DNA from: Psychrobacter sp. Pi2-1
Lineage (GTDB): Bacteria; Pseudomonadota; Gammaproteobacteria; Pseudomonadales; Moraxellaceae
Assembly (NCBI RefSeq): GCF_904846645.1
Contig: NZ_CAJHBO010000008.1
Location: forward strand, 1 to 64,000
Reading direction: 5' to 3'
Length of the DNA: 64,000 bases
This document shows, in pieces, positions 48,172 to 56,204 of this stretch. The first letter of the stretch is position 1; every line of letters starts with the position of its first letter. The notes under the pieces were generated by a model, which made no database searches, had not been told where the DNA came from, and saw only the letters and a program-made list of their open reading frames with translations. Position numbers and translations under genes: made by a program.

Positions 48172-48915
48172 ATGATTAAAGTCACTAATATTCATAAAGC
48201 CTTTGGTGGCAATCAGGTGCTAAAAGGCATCGACTTGACCATTAACAAAGGTAAAGTAGTCGTAATATTAGGACCTTCAGGATCGGGTAAAACCACCTTT
48301 TTGCGTTGTTTAAATGCGCTAGAGATTCCTGATCAAGGTGTGATTGCTTTTGATGACGATAGCTTGAGCGTCGACTTTGCGACTAAGCCAAGTAAAAAAA
48401 CGCTACTAGCCTTACAGCGTAAATCAGGTATGGTATTTCAGTCTTATAACTTGTTTCCACATAAGACAGCCATTGAAAACTTGATGCTTGGGCCTACGGT
48501 AGTACAGGGGCAAAGCAAAGCGCAAGCCCGTGAGCAGGCATTGGTACTACTTGAGAAAGTTGGACTGTCGGACAAAGCGGATCTCTATCCGTTCCAGTTA
48601 TCTGGTGGTCAGCAGCAGCGTATTGGTATTGCCCGTGCGCTTGCTATTGAGCCGTCATTATTACTGTTTGATGAGCCAACCTCTGCACTTGATCCAGAGT
48701 TGGTACAGGATGTGCTAGAGACAATGAAGCAGCTCGCCTCTGAAGGTTGGACGATGGTCGTAGTGACTCACGAAATCAACTTTGCTCGTGACGTTGCCGA
48801 TCATGTTGTACTGATTGAGGATGGTCATGTGGTCGAAGAAGGCAGTGCCAAACAGCTCTTTGAGGACTCAAAACATCCTCGTACACAGGCATTTCTGCAA
48901 CGTATTGAGCAGTAA
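48172..48915 (+). CDS. Amino acid ABC transporter ATP-binding protein
   Basis: 247 residues. Walker A GPSGSGKTTF, Q-loop FQSYNLFPH, signature LSGGQQQR, Walker B LLLFDEPTSALD, switch His in VVTHE. PAAT subfamily, as TcyC/GlnQ. A small insertion FDDDSLSVDFATKPSKK follows the second strand. Completes the three-gene transporter; strong terminator after the stop. Confidence 0.95.
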   Translation: MIKVTNIHKAFGGNQVLKGIDLTINKGKVVVILGPSGSGKTTFLRCLNALEIPDQGVIAFDDDSLSVDFATKPSKKTLLALQRKSGMVFQSYNLFPHKTAIENLMLGPTVVQGQSKAQAREQALVLLEKVGLSDKADLYPFQLSGGQQQRIGIARALAIEPSLLLFDEPTSALDPELVQDVLETMKQLASEGWTMVVVTHEINFARDVADHVVLIEDGHVVEEGSAKQLFEDSKHPRTQAFLQRIEQ

Positions 48916-48943
48916 CAACGTTTGTTTTTGCGTAAGTAATCAA

Positions 48944-48986
48944 ACAAAAAAGCCCCAATCATGATGCTATGGTTGGGGCTTTTTTT
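48944..48986. terminator. Terminator after the ABC transporter operon
   Basis: AAAAGCCCCAA pairs with TTGGGGCTTTT, with A-run and T-run flanks. Works in both directions between the plus-strand ATPase gene and the minus-strand EamA gene. Confidence 0.92.
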
Positions 48987-49028
48987 ATCGAAATAAATGG
49001 GACGTATCTCAAATGGACAGACAGTAAA

Positions 49029-49982
49029 CTATGCCCTTTGTCGTTGTTTTAACCAGCGAGGTACACGAGTAGCAGTACCATTTAACACAGCATTTAATAA
49101 AGCTGCTAGCAGGATAAGCGCCACGCCCAAATACTGAATCCAAGACAAAGATTGATGCAGTAATAGCATCGCGAGTGCAATCGCAGTCAATGGCTCAAAA
49201 ATCGTAAATACCGATGCACGAGTGGCGGGCAGCTTTTCCAATGCCTTCATATATAGCCCAAATGGCACGACGGTTCCCAGCAGTGACAATCCTAAAACAT
49301 AGCCCCAAGTCATTAAGGGCAGACTCAATAGCTGCTCATAAGTGTTATAGGTCTCAGGTAAGAGCAGTAGTACGCCAGCACTAATGATAATGGAAGTGAA
49401 AAATACCAGAGGGGCAGGGTGAGCGTAATGCATCGCGCGCTTGCCCAGTACACCATATAACGAATAGCACATCCCTGCTGATAGACCGAGTAAAATCCCC
49501 CAGTTAACTTTTGCTTGCTCACCTAGCATCGTTAAGCCTACGCCAAACACCGCCATCAATGCTAGTAAAACTGATTTCCGAGTAATGGACTCACTCAGTA
49601 AGAATTTTGAGAACAATAAGCTAAATACGGGTGCGGTATAGAGTAAGGCAACGGCAGGGCCGGCACCAACGTAGCTTACCGCAAAAAAATAGCAGACCGA
49701 CATGCCAAGGACACCTATCAACGACTGCATCGCCAAACCAAGCCACTGTTTTGGCTGTAATTTGATAAGGTGTGGCCATAGTTTTGGTAGCATGGCTAAG
49801 ATGATAAAGGCTGCCGTGACGATGCGTAATATGGTTACCTGCCAACCACTAAATCCAATTTGGTTTAGGTAAGTCGAGAATATACCCAACGTGCCCCAGC
49901 AAATAGCAGCCGTAATGATTTGAATGGTGCCTAGCCATGATTGATGCGAATGGTTCGTCATTCCGTTGTCGATGTTTGCCAT
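49029..49982 (-). CDS. EamA/DMT-family transporter
   Basis: 317 residues, about ten membrane helices in two EamA repeats. AAICWGTLGIFSTYL opens the first; LSAGMCYSLYGVLGKRAM the second; PTRASVFTIFEPLTAIALA (here LPATRASVFTIFEP) is typical. These proteins export amino acids or metabolites; substrate unknown. Monocistronic, ends at the shared terminator. A mildly basic tail (RVPRWLKQRQRA) is cytoplasmic. Confidence 0.92.
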   Translation of the reverse strand: MANIDNGMTNHSHQSWLGTIQIITAAICWGTLGIFSTYLNQIGFSGWQVTILRIVTAAFIILAMLPKLWPHLIKLQPKQWLGLAMQSLIGVLGMSVCYFFAVSYVGAGPAVALLYTAPVFSLLFSKFLLSESITRKSVLLALMAVFGVGLTMLGEQAKVNWGILLGLSAGMCYSLYGVLGKRAMHYAHPAPLVFFTSIIISAGVLLLLPETYNTYEQLLSLPLMTWGYVLGLSLLGTVVPFGLYMKALEKLPATRASVFTIFEPLTAIALAMLLLHQSLSWIQYLGVALILLAALLNAVLNGTATRVPRWLKQRQRA

Positions 49983-50204
49983 ACTGTTTTCTTCTTACGA
50001 TCTAAGTGACACAAGATGTTGTAAGATTGCTATTGATACAATCTCTCTAAGCAATACTGAAATAAGAAAAGACAACCTGATTAAAGGCTGTCTTTTGTTT
50101 GTTCTTTTGAGTCTATCACTAAAAGATAATAAGTGGCTACTAGGGTGTGTGATAAATTCAATCGACTGTCATTTAAAATAGAAGGCGTGGCTGGATAGTA
50201 GTGC

Positions 50205-50852
50205 TCACACCTGCAATAAAAAGTTACTCAGCAATCGCTTAGCGCCTTCAGTAGCAAATGACTCAGGGTGAAACTGTACGCCTTGGATTGGGTACTCTTT
50301 GTGCGCCAGTCCCATAACCTCGTCACCAGTCAATGCTGACTCAGCAAAGCTCAATTCAGCACGGCTGTCATTAGCGACTACCGAGGTAATCGTCAGACAG
50401 CTTGGGATGGTGTCGGCTTTTACCACCAGTGAGTGATAGCGCATGATCTCAAGCTCTTGTGGTAAGCCTTGATAGATACCTGAGTTATCATGACGAATCG
50501 ATGAGACTTTGCCATGCATCGGCACACTGGCACGTACCACATCACCACCGAACACATGCGCAATGCCTTGCATACCCAAGCAGACGCCTAATAGCGGCAC
50601 AGTTTTACCTAGTTTCTCGATCACCTCTGCACAGATGCCAAAGTACGCCGGATCGTCAGGAGAGCCAGGGCCAGGTGAGATAATGATTCTATCAAGATTC
50701 ATCGATTCTACGTCTGCTAAGGTAATTTCGTTATTGCGTTTGACGATGACGCTGGCTTCTTTATCACTGTCTAAGGTTTGTAAAATCTCACCCACGTATT
50801 GGTAGAGATTAAAGGTAAACGAGTCGTAGTTATCGATAATTAAAACATTCAT
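50205..50852 (-). CDS. trpG: Anthranilate synthase component II (TrpG)
   Basis: 215 residues. Class I glutamine amidotransferase giving ammonia to TrpE. DNYDSFTFNLYQYV opening, ISPGPGSPDDP, nucleophile Cys in LLGVCLGMQG, and HPESFATEGAKRLL with catalytic His and Glu. Sits 88 bases downstream of trpE. trpD and trpC are not in the window. A pabA role cannot be excluded, but pairing with trpE and trpR favours tryptophan. Confidence 0.92.
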   Translation of the reverse strand: MNVLIIDNYDSFTFNLYQYVGEILQTLDSDKEASVIVKRNNEITLADVESMNLDRIIISPGPGSPDDPAYFGICAEVIEKLGKTVPLLGVCLGMQGIAHVFGGDVVRASVPMHGKVSSIRHDNSGIYQGLPQELEIMRYHSLVVKADTIPSCLTITSVVANDSRAELSFAESALTGDEVMGLAHKEYPIQGVQFHPESFATEGAKRLLSNFLLQV

Positions 50853-50940
50853 GGGTCATAAACTCTTTTGTAAAAATAGTGCTAGGTAAAATATGGTCAA
50901 TTTACACAGTACTTTTGGTATGAATTACAGCTGGTACAAA

Positions 50941-52359
50941 CTACAGCGACATAAAGCTATCTAACACGACTTTCATCGCCGACAGTTTACGCTGAATCTC
51001 TAAGTATTCATCGGCTGGGTTTGAGTCGTAAACGTTACCACCGCAAGTTTGGGCGTAGGCAGATTCGCCATTGATAAACAGACTGCGAATAGGAATGGCA
51101 AAGATACAATCCCCATTAAAATTGAACGAGCCTAATGCACCGCCGTAAGCACCGCGACCATCTGGCTCTAGCTCATTAATTACCTTAATGGCTTCTACTT
51201 TAGGTGCGCCTGATAGTGTCCCAGCAGGGAAGTTACTGGCAAGGGCACTAAACATATCTTCGTTAGGGTGCAGGATACCAACGATTTCAGAAGAAATATG
51301 CTGTACGTGCGAGAAGCGTTTGATATCCATCAAGCTACGTACTTTTACCGTACCAAATCGTGCCACACGGCCAATATCATTACGATGTAAATCGACCAAC
51401 ATATTGTGCTCGGCAATTTCTTTGTCATCGTTGAGCAAGGCGCGGGCAAGCTTACGATCCTCTATCACATCGGCGCCGCGCTTGGCAGTCCCTGCGAGCG
51501 GATAGGTTTCCATCTCGCCTTGGCGCAAGCGGAATAGCAGCTCAGGAGAAGCGCCAATGATGCATTGCTGGGCAAATTTCATAAAATACATGTGCGGCGA
51601 TGGATTGACGGCACGCAGCTTTTCATAAATCGGCATTTTGTCACCGGCAATACGGTATTTAGATTTAAAGCCTACCTCGCACTGAAAGATACGCCCAGCG
51701 ATGATGTCTTCTTTAACTTGCATGACGACATTGGCATGCTCTTCTTGGCTCATACCATTACCTAGAAATTCAACTTTAGGCGCTTCATAGCTAGGCGTTG
51801 GCTCATCGAATAGGGCTTTGATTTGCTCGATGCGGTTTTCTTGCTGAGCAGTTGGGTAATAAAAATAAAAGATTTCCCCAGTCATTTTATCTAGGGTCAA
51901 TCCATCTAGATACACGCCAAACTTAAATGGTTCAAAGTCTTCACTGGCCTTTGCATTGAGGCTAGGTTCAAAGAAGTTCACGCAGTCATAACCCAAATAT
52001 CCGACCAGACCACCGCTTTGATCACGAGCGATGACATGCTGCGGCGTTATGTCGCGCAGTAGCTGATAAGGGTTGTCAGTTTGATAGCAACTTGTCTCAG
52101 CGGTTTTATTGTCGGTAATCGCAAGTGTGTTGCGGTCTAAGGCAGCGATAGTTGTCACAGGGTCAAAGCCAATCGCATGGTGGCGCGATATATGGCTGTC
52201 TTCACCTAATGATTCGAGCAAATAGCAGGTATCAAACGCGCTTTCGATACGTTTGAATAATGCAAAAAAATCGATATCTTGCGTCAGTTTGATACGTTGT
52301 GGTTTGCTCGGGATATCGATAGGAGCAGGTTTGGTCTGTGTGCGAGTACTAGAGGTCAT
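50941..52359 (-). CDS. trpE: Anthranilate synthase component I (TrpE)
   Basis: 472 residues. Makes anthranilate from chorismate with TrpG. The tryptophan feedback element LLES is present near residue 50. Chorismate-binding core: IFQCEVGFKSKYR, LVGYLGYD, PLAGTAKRG, DLHRNDIGRVA, FPAGTLSGAPKVEA, CGGNVYDSNP. The usual IQIVLSRR is replaced by IFQCEVGFKSKYR, hinting at a variant subgroup. Follows trpR in the same direction. Confidence 0.93.
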   Translation of the reverse strand: MTSSTRTQTKPAPIDIPSKPQRIKLTQDIDFFALFKRIESAFDTCYLLESLGEDSHISRHHAIGFDPVTTIAALDRNTLAITDNKTAETSCYQTDNPYQLLRDITPQHVIARDQSGGLVGYLGYDCVNFFEPSLNAKASEDFEPFKFGVYLDGLTLDKMTGEIFYFYYPTAQQENRIEQIKALFDEPTPSYEAPKVEFLGNGMSQEEHANVVMQVKEDIIAGRIFQCEVGFKSKYRIAGDKMPIYEKLRAVNPSPHMYFMKFAQQCIIGASPELLFRLRQGEMETYPLAGTAKRGADVIEDRKLARALLNDDKEIAEHNMLVDLHRNDIGRVARFGTVKVRSLMDIKRFSHVQHISSEIVGILHPNEDMFSALASNFPAGTLSGAPKVEAIKVINELEPDGRGAYGGALGSFNFNGDCIFAIPIRSLFINGESAYAQTCGGNVYDSNPADEYLEIQRKLSAMKVVLDSFMSL

Positions 52360-52459
52360 AACAAAGTCCGAAATGGTTCAAATATGTGTTGATTGATAAG
52401 TGTCGATTAATAAGTATAAGAGTTGTCAGTAAAAAGCTAGATAGTATCGTCGTTAGAGG

Positions 52460-52735
52460 TTAAGAGCAGTCTCTATGAGTGGCCAGTAACGCGCTGACAT
52501 CATGGCTTTGCTTGGCCTTGGCACCGCGAGAGACCGTGGCGATACCAACCCCTAGCTGCTCAGAGATATCACGTTGGGTGATGCCACGATCTAGCAAGTC
52601 AAAAATGCGAATACGATTGGCGATGTCATGCTGTTCTTTATCGGTCAGCAAGGCACTGAGCAGCTTTTCGATATCTGCGCTATCAGTACAGTTGGTCAAA
52701 TGTTTCACTAAGCTCTGATAAGGATCGGTAGTCAT
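52460..52735 (-). CDS. trpR: Trp repressor
   Basis: 91 residues. All-helical TrpR fold: LLTDKEQHDIANRIRIFDLL and the helix-turn-helix GITQRDISEQLGVGIATVSRGAKA match TrpR. With tryptophan bound it represses trp genes. It lies 100 bases upstream of trpE on the same strand, so trpR, trpE and trpG may be co-transcribed. A GTAC-rich dyad upstream may be an operator for autoregulation. Confidence 0.92.
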   Translation of the reverse strand: MTTDPYQSLVKHLTNCTDSADIEKLLSALLTDKEQHDIANRIRIFDLLDRGITQRDISEQLGVGIATVSRGAKAKQSHDVSALLATHRDCS

Positions 52736-52815
52736 AATAGGTCATCTTAGCCAAAGAAAATAGATAGGTCGCTTGTTGAGCGATTTTTCGCTGAGAACCA
52801 TCTTGTTTCAGTATT

Positions 52816-52833
52816 CTAGTACAGTAGTACAAG
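52816..52833. promoter_or_regulatory. Candidate Trp repressor operator
   Basis: CTAGTACAGTAGTACAAG contains two GTAC units and a CTAG, elements seen in known trp operators (GTACT...AGTAC, ACTAGT). It is about 80 bases upstream of the trpR start. The symmetry is imperfect, so the call is weak. Confidence 0.35.
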
Positions 52834-53064
52834 AAATACAAGTGATGAGCTAAGTTAATAGCAGGCTGCTATAGAAGTGATGATTTTAAGCCTTGCTGAT
52901 ACAGATTCAACTCGTGGCCAGCGGCATATTCGATAGCATATTTATAGTTAGTACTAAGCGTTGCTGCGTTCACTTGGCGTACTAAGCACTAGAATTGAGA
53001 ATGTATGATATTAATTATTGCCAAATTGTTAATACTTAGTTATTATGCCTCTCATTATTTAAAC

Positions 53065-53083
53065 GCTAATTATTATCATTAAC
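53065..53083. promoter_or_regulatory. Fur box upstream of the first TonB receptor gene
   Basis: GCTAATTATTATCATTAAC agrees with the 19-bp Fur consensus at 16 positions. It lies about 150 bases before the receptor start. The rest of the 52736-53217 spacer has no gene that I can support. Confidence 0.75.
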
Positions 53084-53232
53084 ATTAATCATGTTATTCG
53101 CACGATGAGTTAAGTGTTTTAAGGTATTTAATCTTCTGGTGGGCACTATTTTAAAGGTTGTTTGACGATAGCCCTTAAAAATAATTCTAAAAATTCTAAT
53201 TTCTGACAGTAAACAAAGTGAGTAAATGTGTT

Positions 53233-55305
53233 ATGCGCGAAGTAAAGTTATCTAGTCAATTGACAGTATTGTCTATCGGTGTCGCCGCTGTATTGTGGAC
53301 GCAAGCTGCCAGCGCTGCAACGGCAGCAGATATGCCAAACACGACATTACAGACTATCACTGTAACAGCAAATAGCTCAGTACGTGACGCTGTACAAGAA
53401 GACTCTGTCTATATAGATGACTACACCCCAGCTGCACAAGCCAGCCATTTGAGCGATTTTCTGGACGTTGTACCAGGGGTGAGCGTGGGCGGTACCTCAT
53501 CGGTCAACCAACGTATTCGTGTACGTGGTCTTGATGATACCAACCTAAAAGTCACGATAGATGGCGCACGTCAAGAAGGCGCGTTGTTCTACCATATGGG
53601 TGACGTCACTATTGATCCAGATCTGCTAAAACAAGCAGAAGTATCAGTGGGCAATAACTCAGTGACGCTAGGCAATGATGCCATCGGCGGTGCGGTTGCT
53701 TTTGAGACAGTCGACGCGGCAGATTTACTCAAGCCAGGTCAAAAGGTAGGTGCTAAGCTGCATACAGGTTATGCTAGCAACAATGATGAACTGCTAACTT
53801 CTGCCACTGTATATGGTGCGCCAACAGAAAATGTTGATTTACTGGCTTATTATGGCAAACGCAATGCGGATGCTGGTGAAGACGGTAAAGGCCGTAAAAT
53901 CCAAACGGAAGACAGCGAAGGCGAAAACATCCTATTAAAAGCTGGTGCTTATGTCGGTAGTGATCATCATGTAGGCGCTAGCTTTAGCCGTACCGAAAAC
54001 AAAGGCAAGTTCCCATTACGTCCAGATTTTCCTGCTGGTGGCTGGAACCCGATCATCCCGCAGGAAGTCAAACGCGATACCTATGCGCTTGACTATGCTT
54101 ACAACCCTGCCAACCAATTGGTCAATGTAGACGCCAATGTATATCAGACCAGCACGCAGATTTTGCGTAACTCTGATGGTGCACCTGGGTTTGAGTTTGA
54201 TGCAGAAGTCCAAACCACAGGCGCAAAAGTACAAAACACCAGTATCGTTGATAGCAGTATCATCAACGGTGTGCCAGGGGTTCATAAGTTCATCGCTGGA
54301 GTTGAGCATTACAAAAAAGAATCTGAGATGACACGTGACTTTGGTAATGCGAGCACCGATGAAGCAACTAATACCTCAGTGTATCTAGAAGACCAATGGC
54401 AAATGGGTAAGCTTAGCTTAACGCCAGGCGTCCGTTATGACCGTTATGAGTCTCCAGAGTATGTATCTGCTGGCAAGACTTATGACAATGTCGTTGGCGC
54501 ACTAGCTGCTAGCTATGAGATTGCACCGCGTACCCAGCTATTTGCAAGCTATACGCAGTTATTTAATGGTCCAGATCTTAGCCAAACTATCTTTAACACC
54601 GATGGCGCTGATACGTATGTGAACAACGATCTAAAAGCAGAAGAAGGTGACAATGCAGAAGTCGGTATTGCTACAACGCTGCGTGGTCTGACAGTGGCTG
54701 ATGACTCTTTAAAATTAAGTGCTAAATACTTTGAAACCAATATCGAAAACTATATTGAGTTTGTACGTGCAGGTAATGGTAGAGTTGGTTTAGATTGTGC
54801 GACTGGACAGTTAAACGGTAGCTGCCAAGGTGTCATTAATAATGACGAAGATTTCAAAATCAAAGGTGTAGAGCTATCAGCTGATTATCGCGCAGATAAC
54901 TTCAACATGGGTCTAAGCTATGCTCGTGCGCGTAGCAAAGGCGAAGATACGGGTTACAATATCTCTTCTGTCAGTGGTAGTGGCTCTGAGTCTGGCGATA
55001 AGTACATGGTCAACTTGGGTTACGCTCCAACCAACACTACCGAGCTTGGCTGGCGCAGTACTTATGTCGCCGATGTGACACCGAATACCGCTGATGATGA
55101 CAACGAAAAACCAGGCTATGACGTACACGATATCTTTATGACTTACACGCCAACTCAAATCGAAGGTTTAAAAGCTACACTAGGTGTATACAACATCTTT
55201 GATGAGACTTATGCAAGCCATGCGTCACGTAACTCTATTGATGATGACTATACTGATTTTGAAATGGGACGTAATATCAAAACGTCTTTGACTTATCAGT
55301 TCTAA
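53233..55305 (+). CDS. TonB-dependent receptor, heme/hemoglobin type
   Basis: About 690 residues. Signal peptide ends around AASAA. A TonB box-like TLQTITVTA starts the mature N-terminus, then the plug domain (DFLDVVPGVSV, RIRVRGLDD, VTIDGARQEG, NDAIGGAVAFET). The C-terminal barrel ends in TYQF with terminal Phe. The plug motifs resemble hemoglobin/heme receptor (HmuR, HutA) families. ATG at 53233 is chosen for its compact signal peptide; a GTG at 53218 is the alternative. A Fur box upstream supports iron control. Terminator follows. Confidence 0.88.
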   Translation: MREVKLSSQLTVLSIGVAAVLWTQAASAATAADMPNTTLQTITVTANSSVRDAVQEDSVYIDDYTPAAQASHLSDFLDVVPGVSVGGTSSVNQRIRVRGLDDTNLKVTIDGARQEGALFYHMGDVTIDPDLLKQAEVSVGNNSVTLGNDAIGGAVAFETVDAADLLKPGQKVGAKLHTGYASNNDELLTSATVYGAPTENVDLLAYYGKRNADAGEDGKGRKIQTEDSEGENILLKAGAYVGSDHHVGASFSRTENKGKFPLRPDFPAGGWNPIIPQEVKRDTYALDYAYNPANQLVNVDANVYQTSTQILRNSDGAPGFEFDAEVQTTGAKVQNTSIVDSSIINGVPGVHKFIAGVEHYKKESEMTRDFGNASTDEATNTSVYLEDQWQMGKLSLTPGVRYDRYESPEYVSAGKTYDNVVGALAASYEIAPRTQLFASYTQLFNGPDLSQTIFNTDGADTYVNNDLKAEEGDNAEVGIATTLRGLTVADDSLKLSAKYFETNIENYIEFVRAGNGRVGLDCATGQLNGSCQGVINNDEDFKIKGVELSADYRADNFNMGLSYARARSKGEDTGYNISSVSGSGSESGDKYMVNLGYAPTNTTELGWRSTYVADVTPNTADDDNEKPGYDVHDIFMTYTPTQIEGLKATLGVYNIFDETYASHASRNSIDDDYTDFEMGRNIKTSLTYQF

Positions 55306-55340
55306 TCTAGCTTATCGAATTTAAGTCTAATCGTACTTAT

Positions 55341-55376
55341 AAAGTCAGCTGTCTTACATGGTAGCTGGCTTTTTTT
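55341..55376 (+). terminator. Terminator after the first TonB receptor gene
   Basis: AAAGTCAGCT pairs with AGCTGGCTTT (one G-T pair) followed by a T-run. Confidence 0.85.
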
Positions 55377-55527
55377 ACGAGATTTTTGAGAGTGCGATTT
55401 ATCTAAGAGTAGATGTTAAGTTGCTCGTTTGGTAGAAGGTGAGGCTACCGTATAAATAGCATGTGAGTTAAATCGTATGCGAGTCGTATGCGAGCACTAT
55501 GCCAATACTCTAAACAACAGCGAGCTA

Positions 55528-55734
55528 TCATCGAAGCTCATTTATATCTTTCAAATTATCAGGAAATAATTGTGAGTGAATACGGGCATAGAGTAAGTAA
55601 ACGTCGAAATTCTGAATCTGACGCATAATGTTTCTAACTGGCCGAATTATCATATTGGATATATCGACAAGTTTTGACAGTGTAGTGCTTATACAATTGA
55701 AACTATTAGGCATTTCTATAGATATATTGAGCAT
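55528..55734 (-). CDS. Short ORF next to the Fur palindrome, doubtful
   Basis: 68 codons, starting ATG at 55734, 25 bases from the Fur palindrome. The sequence has Ile/Asn/Arg-rich character and I recognise no family. The ribosome site is poor. It may be chance or a gene remnant. It is listed because a Fur site directly upstream would be a normal control position. Confidence 0.25.
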   Translation of the reverse strand: MLNISIEMPNSFNCISTTLSKLVDISNMIIRPVRNIMRQIQNFDVYLLYARIHSQLFPDNLKDINELR

Positions 55735-55758
55735 TAATTAAACCGTTAACTAAACCGA

Positions 55759-55815
55759 ATATAATAATGCAAACATTAATGATAATTATTATCATTAATG
55801 TTTGCATTATTATAT
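55759..55815. promoter_or_regulatory. 57-bp perfect palindrome centred on a Fur 7-1-7 site
   Basis: Arms of 28 bases are exact reverse complements around a single T at 55787. The central 15 bases TGATAATTATTATCA (55780-55794) equal the ideal Fur 7-1-7 heptamer repeat. The outer arms (ATGCAAACATTAA and complement) go well beyond a normal Fur box. Confidence 0.92.
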
Positions 55816-56204
55816 GTATCTTGCTAAAGTGTGTTTCGTTCATTACAGAACAGTTAATGGCTCTTTGCTTTATTCTATTTATAGAGACTTTTTTACGTTA
55901 AATATTTAATTCGTTGGCTAATGATAGTTACAGCGTCATCAAACTTTTAACCCTACTTAGTAGATACCCTTATTCGTTTACTCTCAATAGCTAAGCCTCT
56001 TGGCGATATTTTAGTCATGTTTTTATAACACATATATTTACGGACACGTCTATCCGACAATCGTATGTCAATTTTAGACGTTTATTTATGTGTACTTGCA
56101 CCGAGAATGCATCCGAAGCATCGCATAAAAAATGGCTAAAACCATTCACTGACGATGAGATAAACAGGTATTAACGAAATTGTGCGCTTCAAGGAATATT
56201 ACTT

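Larger units (their letters stand above)
55377..56204. other. Long spacer between the two TonB receptor genes
   Basis: About 830 bases, AT-rich. It holds a weak minus-strand ORF (55528-55734), a 57-bp perfect palindrome with a Fur site (55759-55815), and 390 further bases without recognisable genes before the second receptor. The palindrome is closer to the weak ORF than to the receptor start. Confidence 0.6.

Noticed and set aside
46518-48915. Histidine-specific transporter as part of the hut regulon
   Set aside because: Location is suggestive, but the binding protein resembles cystine-type proteins and no HutC-type palindrome was seen in its upstream region.
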